This document shows, piece by piece, positions 45,901-54,275 of a DNA stretch of 64,000 nucleotides. Position 1 is the first letter of the stretch. Each line of letters opens with the position of its first letter. Origin of the DNA: Candidatus Binatia bacterium. Lineage in GTDB: Bacteria; Desulfobacterota; Binatia; HRBIN30; BPIQ01. Made by a program: the position numbers and the translations under genes. Under the pieces are notes generated by a model. The model was not told where the DNA came from, did not search any database, and saw nothing but the letters and a program-made list of their open reading frames with translations. Location: positions 186,001 through 250,000 of the forward strand of contig BPIQ01000001.1 of NCBI GenBank assembly GCA_026004195.1, in the 5' to 3' direction.

Positions 45901-46727
45901 ACGACGAAGAAAGAGAAACCTGGGGAGATTCCCCCGAGACGTATCCGAGGCCCGAGTTCCGCCTCGACGTGTTCGACGGCCCGCTCGACCTCCTGCTTCA
46001 CCTGATCAAGAAAAACGAGGTGGAGATCACGGACATTCCCGTCGCTCGCATCACCGAGCAGTACCTCGAGGTGCTCGAGTTCATGGAGGAGCTACGGCTC
46101 GACGTGGCGGCGGAATTTCTCGTCATGGCCGCCACGCTCCTCCTGATCAAGTCGAGGATGTTGCTTCCGGAAGAGCCGTCGGGAGCGGCCGCCGAAGACG
46201 GAGAGGAGGACCCGCGGACCGAGCTCGTCCGCAGGCTTCTCGAGTACCAGCGTTACCGGGAAGCGGCGAGCATTCTGGCGGGGAGGCCCCAGCTCTACCA
46301 GGAGGTGTTCCCGCGCCCCGACGCCGAGGAGGCGGAAGAACCGGAGCCGGGTCCCACGAAGGTTTCCGTCTGGGAACTTCTCGATGCCTTCCGGCGGGTC
46401 CTCGAACGGACGCGGGCCGCTCCCGTGCACCGCGTCGAACGCGAACGCGTGTCGTTGAGGGATCGCGTTCGGCTCGTTCTCGGGGCGCTCGCCGCGAGGC
46501 GCAGGCTCACCTTCGACTCGCTTTTCGAAGGATCGTGGACGAGGCTCGAGCTCGTCGTCACGTTTCTCGCCGTGCTCGAGCTCGTCCGGCTGGGGGCGGT
46601 CGCCGCCGAGCAACCGGAGCCGCTCGGGCCGATCGTTCTCGTCCTCGCGGTGGACGACCCTTCCCGTGTCAGGGTGGACCTGCTTCCGGAATACGAGGGG
46701 GAGCATGAACGAGAACCACGAGCGTGA
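45897..46727 (+). CDS. scpA: ScpA segregation and condensation protein
   Basis: ScpA is the kleisin of the SMC-ScpAB complex that organises and segregates the chromosome. The 276-residue protein has the N-terminal kleisin segment FDGPLDLLLHLIKKNEVEIT, VAAEFLVMAATLLLIKSRML, an acidic linker, and the C-terminal winged-helix region (LVVTFLAVLELVRLG). The GTG start overlaps the trpS stop codon. Its end overlaps scpB by 23 bases. Confidence 0.93.
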   Translation: MNDEERETWGDSPETYPRPEFRLDVFDGPLDLLLHLIKKNEVEITDIPVARITEQYLEVLEFMEELRLDVAAEFLVMAATLLLIKSRMLLPEEPSGAAAEDGEEDPRTELVRRLLEYQRYREAASILAGRPQLYQEVFPRPDAEEAEEPEPGPTKVSVWELLDAFRRVLERTRAAPVHRVERERVSLRDRVRLVLGALAARRRLTFDSLFEGSWTRLELVVTFLAVLELVRLGAVAAEQPEPLGPIVLVLAVDDPSRVRVDLLPEYEGEHEREPRA

Positions 46728-47319
46728 AGAAAAGCTCGAGGAAGGACGGTTGCGGTCGGTCGTCGAAAGCCTTCTTTTCGCGAGCCCCGAGCCTCTTTCC
46801 GACCGCAGGCTCGCCGAGCTCACCGGCGAGTCGGCGTCCTCGGTTCGGCGGGTTCTTCGCGAGCTCGCCTCGGAGTACGCCGAAGCCGGGCGAGGGATTC
46901 GCCTCGAGGAGGTAGCGGGCGGTTTCCAGCTCAGGACGGCGCCGGAGAACGCGGCCTGGGTTCGGGCCCTTTTCCGGGAAAGGCCCCGTCGGCTCGGGCG
47001 GGCAGCTCTCGAAACGCTCGCGATCGTGGCCTACCGGCAGCCGATCACGCGGGCGGAGATCGAGGAAATCCGGGGCGTGGACGTGGAGGGGGTTCTCGCG
47101 GGGCTCGTCGAACGGGGGCTCGTGCGGATCTGCGGGCGGAAGGAGACGGTGGGGCGCCCCCTTCTTTACGGGACGACGGATGCGTTTCTCGAGCAGTTCG
47201 GTCTTCGGAGCCTCGCGGATCTACCGCCGTTGAGGAGCGGTGAAACTCATGGAGCCGAGCAAGGACACGAGCCCTCGCAGGAGGAGGGAGGGAATTCGCC
47301 TCCAGAAGCTCCTGCGTGA
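46705..47319 (+). CDS. scpB: ScpB segregation and condensation protein
   Basis: ScpB binds ScpA and shapes the SMC complex. The 204-residue protein has two winged-helix domains (VVESLLFASPEPLSDRRLAE, and ALETLAIVAYRQPITRAEIE with VDVEGVLAGLVERGL) and the GRPLLYGTTDAFLEQFGL motif. The C-terminal 30 residues are Glu/Pro-rich and overlap the rluB start. ATG at 46705 is preceded by GGGGGAG. Confidence 0.93.
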   Translation: MNENHEREEKLEEGRLRSVVESLLFASPEPLSDRRLAELTGESASSVRRVLRELASEYAEAGRGIRLEEVAGGFQLRTAPENAAWVRALFRERPRRLGRAALETLAIVAYRQPITRAEIEEIRGVDVEGVLAGLVERGLVRICGRKETVGRPLLYGTTDAFLEQFGLRSLADLPPLRSGETHGAEQGHEPSQEEGGNSPPEAPA

Positions 47320-48031
47320 CGCCGGCGTGGCTTCTCGCCGGAAGTCCGAGGAACTCCTTCTGGCCGGGCGGGTACGGGTCAACGGCCGGGTGGTCCGGGA
47401 ACTCGGCACGAGGGTCGTTCCTGGCCGTGACCGGATCACGCTCGACGGCCGGCTCCTTCGGCCCGTGCGCTCGCGGGTCTACGTCCTGCTCCACAAGCCG
47501 AGGGGGGTCGTCACGACGGTAGCGGACCCGGAGCGACGCCCCACCGTGCTCGATCTTCTCGGACGCTTCCCTGCGCGCGTCTTTCCGGTGGGACGGCTCG
47601 ACGTACAGTCCTCCGGCCTTCTCCTTCTCACGAACGACGGGAATCTGGCCCATTCTCTCCTGCATCCGAGCTTCGAGGTCGAGAGGGAGTACGCGGTCAA
47701 GATCGAAGGGACGCCCCGCCCCGAGGACCTCGAGCGTTTGTGTCGTGGTGTTCGCGTGGACGGCGAGCTTCTGCGTGCCCGGAGGGCGGCTTTGCGGAAG
47801 GCCCGGGACGGCAAGAGCTGGATTTCTCTGGTTCTGACCGAGGGGAGACGGCACGAGGTGCGAAGGCTCTGCCGCGCCCTCGGCTATCCGGTCCTCAAGC
47901 TCCGCCGCATCCGTTTCGGTCCTCTGCGTCTGGGGACTCTTCCTCCCGGCCGGTGGCGTCACCTCTCCGCCGAGGAGGTCGCGGCCTTGCGGCGGCTCGC
48001 CCGCCGACGATCGGGTCGGGAGCCGCGTTGA
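47249..48031 (+). CDS. rluB: RluB-type 23S rRNA pseudouridine synthase
   Basis: A 260-residue RsuA/RluB-family enzyme. It has an S4 RNA-binding domain (RLQKLLRDAGVASRRKSEEL) followed by the catalytic domain with the active-site Asp in VGRLDVQSSGLLLLTNDG and later WISLVLTEGRRHEVRRL. It probably modifies the region of 23S position 2605. The start is taken as ATG 47249, with GAGGAG eleven bases upstream. A GTG at 47240 is too close to that site. It overlaps scpB by 71 bases. A tRNA promoter lies across its stop codon. Confidence 0.92.
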   Translation: MEPSKDTSPRRRREGIRLQKLLRDAGVASRRKSEELLLAGRVRVNGRVVRELGTRVVPGRDRITLDGRLLRPVRSRVYVLLHKPRGVVTTVADPERRPTVLDLLGRFPARVFPVGRLDVQSSGLLLLTNDGNLAHSLLHPSFEVEREYAVKIEGTPRPEDLERLCRGVRVDGELLRARRAALRKARDGKSWISLVLTEGRRHEVRRLCRALGYPVLKLRRIRFGPLRLGTLPPGRWRHLSAEEVAALRRLARRRSGREPR

Positions 48032-48056
48032 CTTGTCGTGCCGGGGCGGTTATGAG
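48028..48056 (+). promoter_or_regulatory. promoter of the initiator tRNA gene
   Basis: TTGACT (48028-48033), 17 bases, then TATGAG (48051-48056), with the tRNA 5' end at 48069. The -35 box overlaps the rluB stop codon. This is one of the best promoter matches in the window. Confidence 0.65.
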
Positions 48057-48068
48057 ATGGGCCGTCGA

Positions 48069-48142
<74 letters not shown>

Positions 48143-48198
48143 CTCCGTGGCTTTCCGGGGAAGAAGTCTTCCCCGGAAAGCGCTCTCTCCGCACGGAG
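48143..48198 (+). terminator. nested hairpin after tRNA-fMet
   Basis: A perfect inverted repeat (48151-48180, 13-14 base pairs with a loop of two to four bases) is enclosed by a second one (CTCCGTG at 48143-48149 with CACGGAG at 48192-48198). There is no T-run, so it may serve for termination or 3' processing rather than classical intrinsic termination. Confidence 0.5.
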
Positions 48199-48283
48199 CA
48201 AGTTCCCCGGAGAGGATGGCACTCGGGTTTACCGGGAGCTCGGCTCCGCTTTCCGGGGATTTCGCCGAACCCGGGGTGCGACG

Positions 48284-49816
48284 TTGCCTCCTAGGCGGAC
48301 GGAGCTGGCTGCGGCCGTCTCGGGCTCCGTCCTGGTTGCCGCGTCGTTCGTCCTCGGTTTGCCTTTTCTCTACTGGAACACCTTCGTCGACGAGGGGGAC
48401 AGCTTCGCGGTAGCGACGCTCTTGCTCCGGGGGCGGACTCTCTACCGGGACGTCTTCTCCCACCACTTTCCGTTCGTTTACGACTGGCTCGCGTGGAGCG
48501 GCTTGACCGCCGGTCCGTCCGTGGGCGTTTACCGACTCTCGGTTCTCGGCTTCCAGACCATGGCTTTCGGCCTCGCGCTCGCCCTTTCGCGGCATCGTCT
48601 TGCGGTCGGCCTCACGGCGGTTCTCTGGAGACTCCTCGCGCCTTTCTACTACGGCAACATGGCCGTCCATCCGGTCTTTTCCGCCGCGTTTCTTTTTCCG
48701 CTGACGGTGCTCGGGCTCTCCTGGGCCGAAAAGGAAGCGAGAACTCCGCGAGGGGGGCTCCTCCTCGGTGGAATCGCAGGGCTCGCTTTCTGGAACGACC
48801 CCCTCACGCTGCTTGTCTCCGGTGCGGTCTTCTTCGCCCTGTTTCTCCGGTCGCGTCGCGCCGGCGCTCACGGAGTCCTGGCCTTTCTTTTCGTTCTACT
48901 GGCGGGTTCGATGCGGCTCGTGGGGAGCGGCGCCTCGAGCGAGTTCTGGGACGACGCCGTCCGGTTCAATGCTGAAGTTTACGCCCGGTACGTCTGGGTC
49001 GTCTCCTCGCCGTGGGAGCGAGCGCTCGGGACCGCGGCTTCCGGCCTGGGCCTGGTGGACGCGCAGTGGTGGCATACGCACTGGGTACCCCTTCGCTTCC
49101 CCGATCGAGCCTGGTTCACGGGGGGCTTTTTCCGGGTCGCCGTCCTCGGGTTGCTCGTCGCGATGCTGTTGGAGCGGCGGTTTTTTGCCGCTGTCTGGAT
49201 TTATGCCGTGGCGGTCCTGGAGCTTTCGCTTTTCGGCAACGAGCGATTTCGCGCCTCGCCGTTCGTGTTGCTCGCGCTTTATTCGGCCTCTCGGCTCGCC
49301 GTCGGCGGCGTTTCGGTGTTTCGGGGGCCCGGGAGGCACGTCTTGCGCATGTTTTTTGCTTTCCTTCTCGGGTGGCTTGCTACCGCAAGTGCCATGCAAC
49401 TTTTCTCCTTGCGCTCTCGGCTCGACTACGAAAGCAATTTCGGCCGCTACGAGAGGCGAGCGGCCTGGCTTCGGCCGCTTGCCTGTCTTCCCGGGACCAG
49501 GCTCGGCTGGTACCCGTCCGATCCCTACGTGTACTTCTTCACCGGTCTCGAGCCGCTCGGAGGGTATCCCTTTCTCTTCCCCTGGGTGGCGGAGGTGGCG
49601 ATGGACGACGTGATCCGCGAGGCCGGAAAGGGAAGGGCGATCCTCTACCTCGATCTCCGGGGGGAGGTCTGGGGACACGGGAGTCGCGAATTCCTCGGGG
49701 ATCTTCACCGGTTCGCGGGCGAGCACTACCGGGAACTGCGGCCCGGCCTTTTCGTGTCCCGGGACCTGGCTCGGGCCTGTCTCGGAAGCGGGCGGACGGA
49801 AGCGGGAAAAAGATGA
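48284..49816 (+). CDS. polytopic GT-C-like membrane protein
   Basis: About 510 residues with some ten hydrophobic segments. The early part has the acidic loop TFVDEGDSFAVATLLLRGRT and FSHHFPFVYDW. An acidic residue in the first periplasmic loop followed by a short RTLYRDVFSHHFPF-like stretch is typical of GT-C glycosyltransferases that use polyprenyl-phosphate sugars. The C-terminal 120 residues form a soluble domain. The start is uncertain: TTG at 48284 is the first workable codon and no strong ribosome site is seen. It overlaps the sensor kinase gene by ATGA. Function is inferred from topology only. Confidence 0.7.
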   Translation: MPPRRTELAAAVSGSVLVAASFVLGLPFLYWNTFVDEGDSFAVATLLLRGRTLYRDVFSHHFPFVYDWLAWSGLTAGPSVGVYRLSVLGFQTMAFGLALALSRHRLAVGLTAVLWRLLAPFYYGNMAVHPVFSAAFLFPLTVLGLSWAEKEARTPRGGLLLGGIAGLAFWNDPLTLLVSGAVFFALFLRSRRAGAHGVLAFLFVLLAGSMRLVGSGASSEFWDDAVRFNAEVYARYVWVVSSPWERALGTAASGLGLVDAQWWHTHWVPLRFPDRAWFTGGFFRVAVLGLLVAMLLERRFFAAVWIYAVAVLELSLFGNERFRASPFVLLALYSASRLAVGGVSVFRGPGRHVLRMFFAFLLGWLATASAMQLFSLRSRLDYESNFGRYERRAAWLRPLACLPGTRLGWYPSDPYVYFFTGLEPLGGYPFLFPWVAEVAMDDVIREAGKGRAILYLDLRGEVWGHGSREFLGDLHRFAGEHYRELRPGLFVSRDLARACLGSGRTEAGKR

Positions 49817-51647
49817 GCCCGCGCTCTCGAACCGAATGGTCGGTGGGTGGGAGGCAACTGCCCGCGTCCTACGCCGAGTTCCGGCAGGAAGCCGTCGCAC
49901 AGAACCTCGAGCCGGCGGCTCGTGTCGTTTTTGTCGTGACGCTTTTTTACTTCGCCTTCGACTTTTTCCGACGTCCCGACATGCCCTGGCTGCAGATAGC
50001 CCCCTACCTGATCCAGCTCGGCGTACCGGTGTGGGTCGTGCTCCTGGTTCGTGGGCGGCTACGGTCGCGGGCCGAATGGATCGCCTTCGCGGCGGACGTG
50101 GTCTTCACGGTTACGACCGCTTTCCAGGTGTTCTTGCCTACTTCCACCGTGAGCGGCGTGGCCTTGATCCTCGCGATCAAGCTCCTTTCGACGGCCCTTT
50201 TCTTCCCCTGGCATCCAGGCTTCCAGTACGTCTCGGGCCTTTTCACGGTGGGCCTTTACGTCACGCTCGCCCATCTCTCGGGACGGGTCGATCTCGGGAG
50301 CTGCACCGCCCCACCAGCTCATCGGCACCCTCGTCGCCGCGCTGCTCGGGTCCGGAGGTGCGGCGCGCGGCGACCGCGTGCGGCGGGAACTTTTTGCTTT
50401 CGAGCGCAACCTCGCTCTCGAGGCGGATCTCGCGAGCCGTCTCGCCTACGCGGGGCAAAGGCTCGTAGCTTCGATCGGGCGCGCGAGCCTCTTCGAGGAC
50501 CTCTGCGAAGTGGCCGCGAGCATCCTCCGCGCCGACACGGCCCACCTCCTGGTCCCCGAAGGAGGTACCGAGGGGTTCGTCGTGAAGGCATCCTACGGGT
50601 ATTCCGAAAGCCAGCGGGAGACGATGGGGGTGCTTCGGTTTCGGCCGGGAGCGGTGAGGATCGACGGGCTTGAGGGAGCGTGGCGTCGCGCAGATTCGGA
50701 CGGAGGAACTCGGGCATCCGGGGTGGATGCGGTTGGCTCGGGGCTTCGGGATTCGCGTCGCGCTCGGGATCGCGTTGCGGCGCGGAGAGGAGCTTCTCGG
50801 CATTCTTTCCGTGTGCCGCCGAACCCGTGCGGAACCTTTCACGGCAGCCGAAGAGCGGCTCGGGCTGGCACTCGGGCAAATGGCCACCCTCGCCTGGGAA
50901 AACCAGGAGCTCTTCGAAGACCTCGAGGAGACCAACCGTAGGAAGTCCGAGTTCGTGGCCACGGTCGCGCACGAATTTCGGAACCCGCTGGGCGCGATCC
51001 TGGGTTACGCGGGGATGCTCGCCGAGTCGGATCTCGGCACCGAAGAGCGCGCGTGGGTGGGTCGCATCGAACGCAACGCGCGGGAGCTCCTCGGAATCGT
51101 CAACGCCACGCTCGACCTCCAGAGGCTCGAGCGGGGCCAGTTGCCCGTGGAAGTCCGCGAGGTCCGCCTCCCGGAGATCCTCGCGGACGTCGAAGCCTCC
51201 GTCCTCGAGCTCGCGAAGGGGCGTGCGGTTCGTTTCGAGCTGGCGGTTTCGGGAGACCTCCCCCCCGTCCACACGGATCCGACCAAGCTCGAGATCGTGT
51301 TGCGGAACCTCGCGACGAACGCCGTCAAGTACACCGAGGAAGGGAGCGTGAGGCTCGAGGTCGAGCGTCGGGACGGTGGGGTGGAGTTCCGGGTCGTGGA
51401 CACGGGACCCGGAATTGCGCCGGAGGACCTCCGCCGGATTTTCGACCCGTTCTTCCGGGGTCGAAGGGGAAAGGGGGCGGGGGGCGTGGGACTGGGTCTT
51501 TTCATCGTCCAGCGTCTGGTTGCGCTCCTCGGCGGCGAGGTTTCGGTGCGGAGCGTGCCGGGGGAGGGCACGACCTTCCGGCTCTGGATACCGGAGTCGC
51601 TCGAGCCGCGTTCCGGACTCGCGGGCGCGGAAGGAAGCCAGGGATAA
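49813..51647 (+). pseudogene. membrane GAF sensor histidine kinase, two frameshifts
   Basis: Read across three frames this is one sensor kinase of about 610 residues. Segment 1 (49813 to about 50310) encodes a multi-helix membrane domain. Segment 2 (about 50310 to 50670) starts a cytoplasmic region with PPHQLIGTLVAALLG, a coiled stretch and most of a GAF domain. Segment 3 (about 50670 to 51647) completes the GAF domain and holds the HisKA and ATPase domains. Each switch needs one base to be skipped, near the C-run 50309-50312 and near 50670-50677. Either the gene is decaying or the assembly carries two single-base insertions. No response regulator is adjacent. Confidence 0.75.
50670..51647 (+). 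CDS. open kinase-core fragment of the broken sensor kinase
   Basis: This is the longest intact frame of the gene above. After the GAF end come the phospho-acceptor H-box VAHEFRNPLGAILGYAG, the N-box region LRNLATNAVKYTEEGS, the G1 box VDTGPGIAPEDLRRIFDPFF and the G2 box GVGLGLFIVQRL. All catalytic motifs of a HisKA/HATPase_c core are present. The TTG at 50670 has no clear ribosome site, so independent translation is doubtful. Confidence 0.6.
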   Translation: MRERGVAQIRTEELGHPGWMRLARGFGIRVALGIALRRGEELLGILSVCRRTRAEPFTAAEERLGLALGQMATLAWENQELFEDLEETNRRKSEFVATVAHEFRNPLGAILGYAGMLAESDLGTEERAWVGRIERNARELLGIVNATLDLQRLERGQLPVEVREVRLPEILADVEASVLELAKGRAVRFELAVSGDLPPVHTDPTKLEIVLRNLATNAVKYTEEGSVRLEVERRDGGVEFRVVDTGPGIAPEDLRRIFDPFFRGRRGKGAGGVGLGLFIVQRLVALLGGEVSVRSVPGEGTTFRLWIPESLEPRSGLAGAEGSQG

Positions 51648-51655
51648 TTTTTGGC

Positions 51656-51684
51656 TTGCATTACCAAGAATGTGGGATAAGAAT
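51656..51684 (+). promoter_or_regulatory. promoter region of the cysteine-rich protein gene
   Basis: TTGCAT (51656-51661), 17 bases, then AAGAAT (51679-51684), inside an unusually AT-rich stretch (51643-51693) for this genome. The leader of about 100 bases ends with an AAGGAG ribosome site, so this gene has its own leadered transcript. Confidence 0.45.
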
Positions 51685-51789
51685 CCAAAATCATGGAGCA
51701 GTCCCAACGGGGCCCGCCCGGCGAGCACGAGGTCGGGTCGCTGTTTCCAAAGGGGGCCGAGAACTCTCTCGGAAGAAGGAGAAAAAAAC

Positions 51790-52446
51790 ATGTCGCTCAG
51801 GAAAGTTTGCCTTTTGGCTCTGGCTTCGGCCGTTCTCGTAGGCTGGGCCCACGCAGGGCCGGATACGCCGAAAGACCCGCTCTGCCGCCTGGATTGCAAG
51901 CACGCGCTCCGGCAGTGCCTGCACGACGCGCACGCCGACGCCCGGCTCTGTCGGGCGGAGTGTGCCGACCTTTTCGAGGCTGCGAGAGCGGCTTGCTCGG
52001 AAAACCCGCGCTCGGAGGAATGCCGCAGGGCACGGGCCGAAGCCCGGGGCTGCGGAGGAGAGTGCGCTCGGAGTCTGCGCATTGCTCTCCACGACTGTTT
52101 CGCGAACGCTCGAACCTGCTTGACGGAGTGTCCCGAGCGGGAGCCCCTGCCTCCGAAGGATCCGGAGTGCGTCGGTCGCTGCCGTGCCGCGATGCAGGAG
52201 TGTCGCGAAGCCGTGCGGGAAGCAACCGAAGCGTGCGTCGGCGGCTGCGAGGACTTGCGGGACGCCCTGCGTAGCGCGTGCGAGGAGGACCCGCGGTCCG
52301 AAGAGTGCCTCGAGGCACGCCGTGCTCTGCACGAGTGTCTCCGCCCCTGCCGCGACTCGCACCGGGACGGGATGAGGAACTGCGCGAGTTCGCTCGCCGA
52401 CTGCGTGCGCTCCTGCCCGGATCGGGAAACGGAGTCGACCGAGTAG
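51790..52446 (+). CDS. secreted protein with two identical 12-cysteine units
   Basis: A 218-residue protein with a signal peptide (MSLRKVCLLALASAVLVGWA, cut near AHA). The mature part holds 24 cysteines in two units. Unit 1 Cys are at 32, 36, 43, 54, 58, 69, 78, 88, 92, 103, 110 and 114; unit 2 repeats every position exactly 95 residues later (127 to 209). Four CxxxC pairs per unit stand in Ala/Arg/Glu/Leu-rich, probably helical, sequence. The link ERSxPRSEEC-like piece (NPRSEEC, DPRSEEC) is shared. AAGGAG lies eight bases before the ATG. I do not recognise the family; disulfide-stapled helical hairpins or metal binding are possible. Confidence 0.85.
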   Translation: MSLRKVCLLALASAVLVGWAHAGPDTPKDPLCRLDCKHALRQCLHDAHADARLCRAECADLFEAARAACSENPRSEECRRARAEARGCGGECARSLRIALHDCFANARTCLTECPEREPLPPKDPECVGRCRAAMQECREAVREATEACVGGCEDLRDALRSACEEDPRSEECLEARRALHECLRPCRDSHRDGMRNCASSLADCVRSCPDRETESTE

Positions 52447-52461
52447 ATCGGTCCCCCCGAA

Positions 52462-52503
52462 AGGTCCGGGGAGGCGTTTCCGGAAGAGACGCTCCCCGGA
52501 CCT
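52462..52503. terminator. hairpin between convergent genes
   Basis: An inverted repeat with about 15 paired bases (AGGTCCGGGGA...TCCCCGGACCT) and one bulged G, placed in the 141-base gap between the cysteine-rich gene and the convergent thiolase gene. It has no T-run but could act in both directions. Nothing else is seen in the gap. Confidence 0.5.
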
Positions 52504-52587
52504 CCCCCTCGTCGGCTGCCCCGTGGCGGGGGCGCGCGATCCGGGTGGAGCCCGCGACGCGGAGCCCGGGTCCGCCCGTGCCTTCCT

Positions 52588-53721
52588 CTAGGACGTGAGG
52601 ATGTGGATCGTGCAGGCCGAGCCGAGACCGATCACGTGAGCAAGCCCCACTCGGGCTCCCTCCACCTGCCGGTCTCCCGCCGTTCCCCGCAAGTGGTGGA
52701 CGATTTCCGTCACGTTGGCGACTCCGGTGGCCCCGAGGGGATGCCCCTTGGAGAGGAGCCCACCGCTCACGTTGACGGGAATCTTGCCCCCGTGGTCGAA
52801 CCATCCCTCCTCGAGCCGCACGCCGCCTTCGCCTTCCTGGCAGAGGCCCAGGTTCTCGTAGTGGAGGAGCTCCGCCGTGGCGAAGCAGTCGTGGAGCTCG
52901 ACCAGATCCAGGTCCTCCGGGCCCACGCCCGCTTTCTCGTACGCTTCGCGGGCCGCGTTGCGCGTGAGCGTGTTCACGTCCGGAAACGAAAGGTCGCGTT
53001 CGGTCCAGGGATCCGAAGTCAGGACCGAGCAGGCGATTTTCACCGGTTTGTGCTGCCCCTTGCGTTTTTGCACCGACTCCGAGGCCAGGACGACGGCCGC
53101 TGCGCCGTCCCCCGTGGGACAGCACATGTAGAGCGTGTTCGGGTAGGCGACCATCCTGGCGTTCAGCACGTCCTCGAGGCCGACTTCCACCTGGTACTGC
53201 GAGAGCGGGTTTTTCGTCGAGTGGCGGTGATTTTTCACGGACACGAGAGCGAACTGCTCGATCGTGGTCCCGTATTTCCGCATGTGCTCGACGCCGGCCT
53301 GGCCGAAAACGGCCGGCATGAGCCCGCTCCCGAGAATGCCCTCGACGCTCTCCCCGCGGCCTCCGCCGCCGAGGAGCCCCGCTTTTCCCATCTGTTCCGA
53401 ACCCACGGCAAGGGTGATGTCGTAAAGGCCGGTGGCGACCCCGAGGTAAGCCTCCCGGAGAGCGGTCGACCCGGTCGCGCAAGCGTTCGACACGTTCACC
53501 ACGGGTATGCCCGTCTGGCCGAGCTGCTGGAGAATGCGCTGCCCGACCATCGCGTGCGCCTGGAACAGGTTGCCGCTCGCGAAAAACTGGATGTCCCGGA
53601 TGCCCAGACCCGCGTCCCGGAGCGCGAGCATCGCCGCTTCCGCTCCGAGCTCCGCCACGTCCTTTTCGGGATACCTCCCGAATTTGATCATTCCAACGCC
53701 CAGTACGTAAACGTCTCTCAT
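52588..53721 (-). CDS. thiolase-family acyl-CoA acetyltransferase (SCP-x type)
   Basis: A 377-residue thiolase-fold protein of the lipid-transfer/SCP-x group. It has the nucleophile Cys81 in NVSNACATGSTALREAY, VELHDCFATAELLHYENLG, and the C-terminal SGGLLSKGHPLGATGVANV with the active His. These enzymes act in beta-oxidation-like or steroid side-chain breakdown and often need a DUF35 partner. The partner gene lies directly upstream and overlaps by ATGA. Start at the ATG of MRDVYVLGVGMIKFG. Confidence 0.9.
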   Translation of the reverse strand: MRDVYVLGVGMIKFGRYPEKDVAELGAEAAMLALRDAGLGIRDIQFFASGNLFQAHAMVGQRILQQLGQTGIPVVNVSNACATGSTALREAYLGVATGLYDITLAVGSEQMGKAGLLGGGGRGESVEGILGSGLMPAVFGQAGVEHMRKYGTTIEQFALVSVKNHRHSTKNPLSQYQVEVGLEDVLNARMVAYPNTLYMCCPTGDGAAAVVLASESVQKRKGQHKPVKIACSVLTSDPWTERDLSFPDVNTLTRNAAREAYEKAGVGPEDLDLVELHDCFATAELLHYENLGLCQEGEGGVRLEEGWFDHGGKIPVNVSGGLLSKGHPLGATGVANVTEIVHHLRGTAGDRQVEGARVGLAHVIGLGSACTIHILTS

Positions 53722-54173
53722 GCTCCGCCCTCCGTCGCGCTGCGCTCCGTTTCCGGAACGGGCCGGAAAAAGAAGGCAATGACGTCGTTCCCGTCCTTGT
53801 CCTCGCGCACTTTCCTCGTGATCATTTCCACGGGCATCCCGAAGCGGATCTTCTTCGGGTCCGGCTCGACGTCGACGAGGTTGCAGCGCACGCTGATACC
53901 TTCGGGGAGGTCGACGATGGCGGCGACGTACGGCGTCGGGATCCCCGGGAAGGACTGGTGGACGATCGAGTAGGTCCAGAGCGTCCCGCGCCGGCTCAGC
54001 GGGATTTCCTCGAAGGGACCGGGCTCGGTGCACTTGGCGCAGGCGACGCGGGCCCCGAAGTACACCGCTCCGCAGTTCTTGCACCGCCGTCCCACCAGCG
54101 TGCCTTCCCGCCCGTCGTTCTCGAGACGCAAGAACGGGACGATCGGTCGGATCTTTTTCGTCGGTTCCGGCAT
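53718..54173 (-). CDS. DUF35 zinc-ribbon/OB-fold acyl-CoA-binding protein
   Basis: A 151-residue protein with a zinc ribbon (CKNC at 31-34, CAKC at 45-48) followed by an OB fold (RGTLWTYSIVHQSFPG onwards). This is the standard layout of DUF35 (ChsH2 C-terminal-like) partners of SCP-x thiolases. It probably forms a complex with the thiolase encoded next and helps bind the acyl-CoA. First gene of the two-gene minus-strand operon. Confidence 0.9.
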   Translation of the reverse strand: MPEPTKKIRPIVPFLRLENDGREGTLVGRRCKNCGAVYFGARVACAKCTEPGPFEEIPLSRRGTLWTYSIVHQSFPGIPTPYVAAIVDLPEGISVRCNLVDVEPDPKKIRFGMPVEMITRKVREDKDGNDVIAFFFRPVPETERSATEGGA

Positions 54174-54182
54174 GGCGCCCCA

Positions 54183-54211
54183 ACTTTTCACAGGGCCCTT
54201 TCTTTCGTCAA
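54183..54211 (-). promoter_or_regulatory. possible promoter of the DUF35-thiolase operon
   Basis: On the minus strand TTGACG (54211-54206), 17 bases, then AAAAGT (54188-54183), nine bases before the DUF35 ATG. It is in the 102-base gap shared with the divergent luciferase-like gene. The -35 box is good, the -10 box poor. Confidence 0.35.
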
Positions 54212-54275
54212 GACGGAACGTGGACTTGTTTTCCCGTCGCCGCGCCGATAGGACCGCTCCGGGAAGGGATCCGGC

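Noticed and set aside
48151-48180. Perfect palindrome considered as a dif site or operator
   Set aside because: Its sequence does not resemble the XerC/D arms and it directly follows the tRNA gene, so a transcript 3' structure is simpler.
51651-51661. TTGGC next to TTGCA as a sigma-54 promoter
   Set aside because: The two boxes lack the required spacing between -24 and -12 elements; a sigma-70-like reading fits better.
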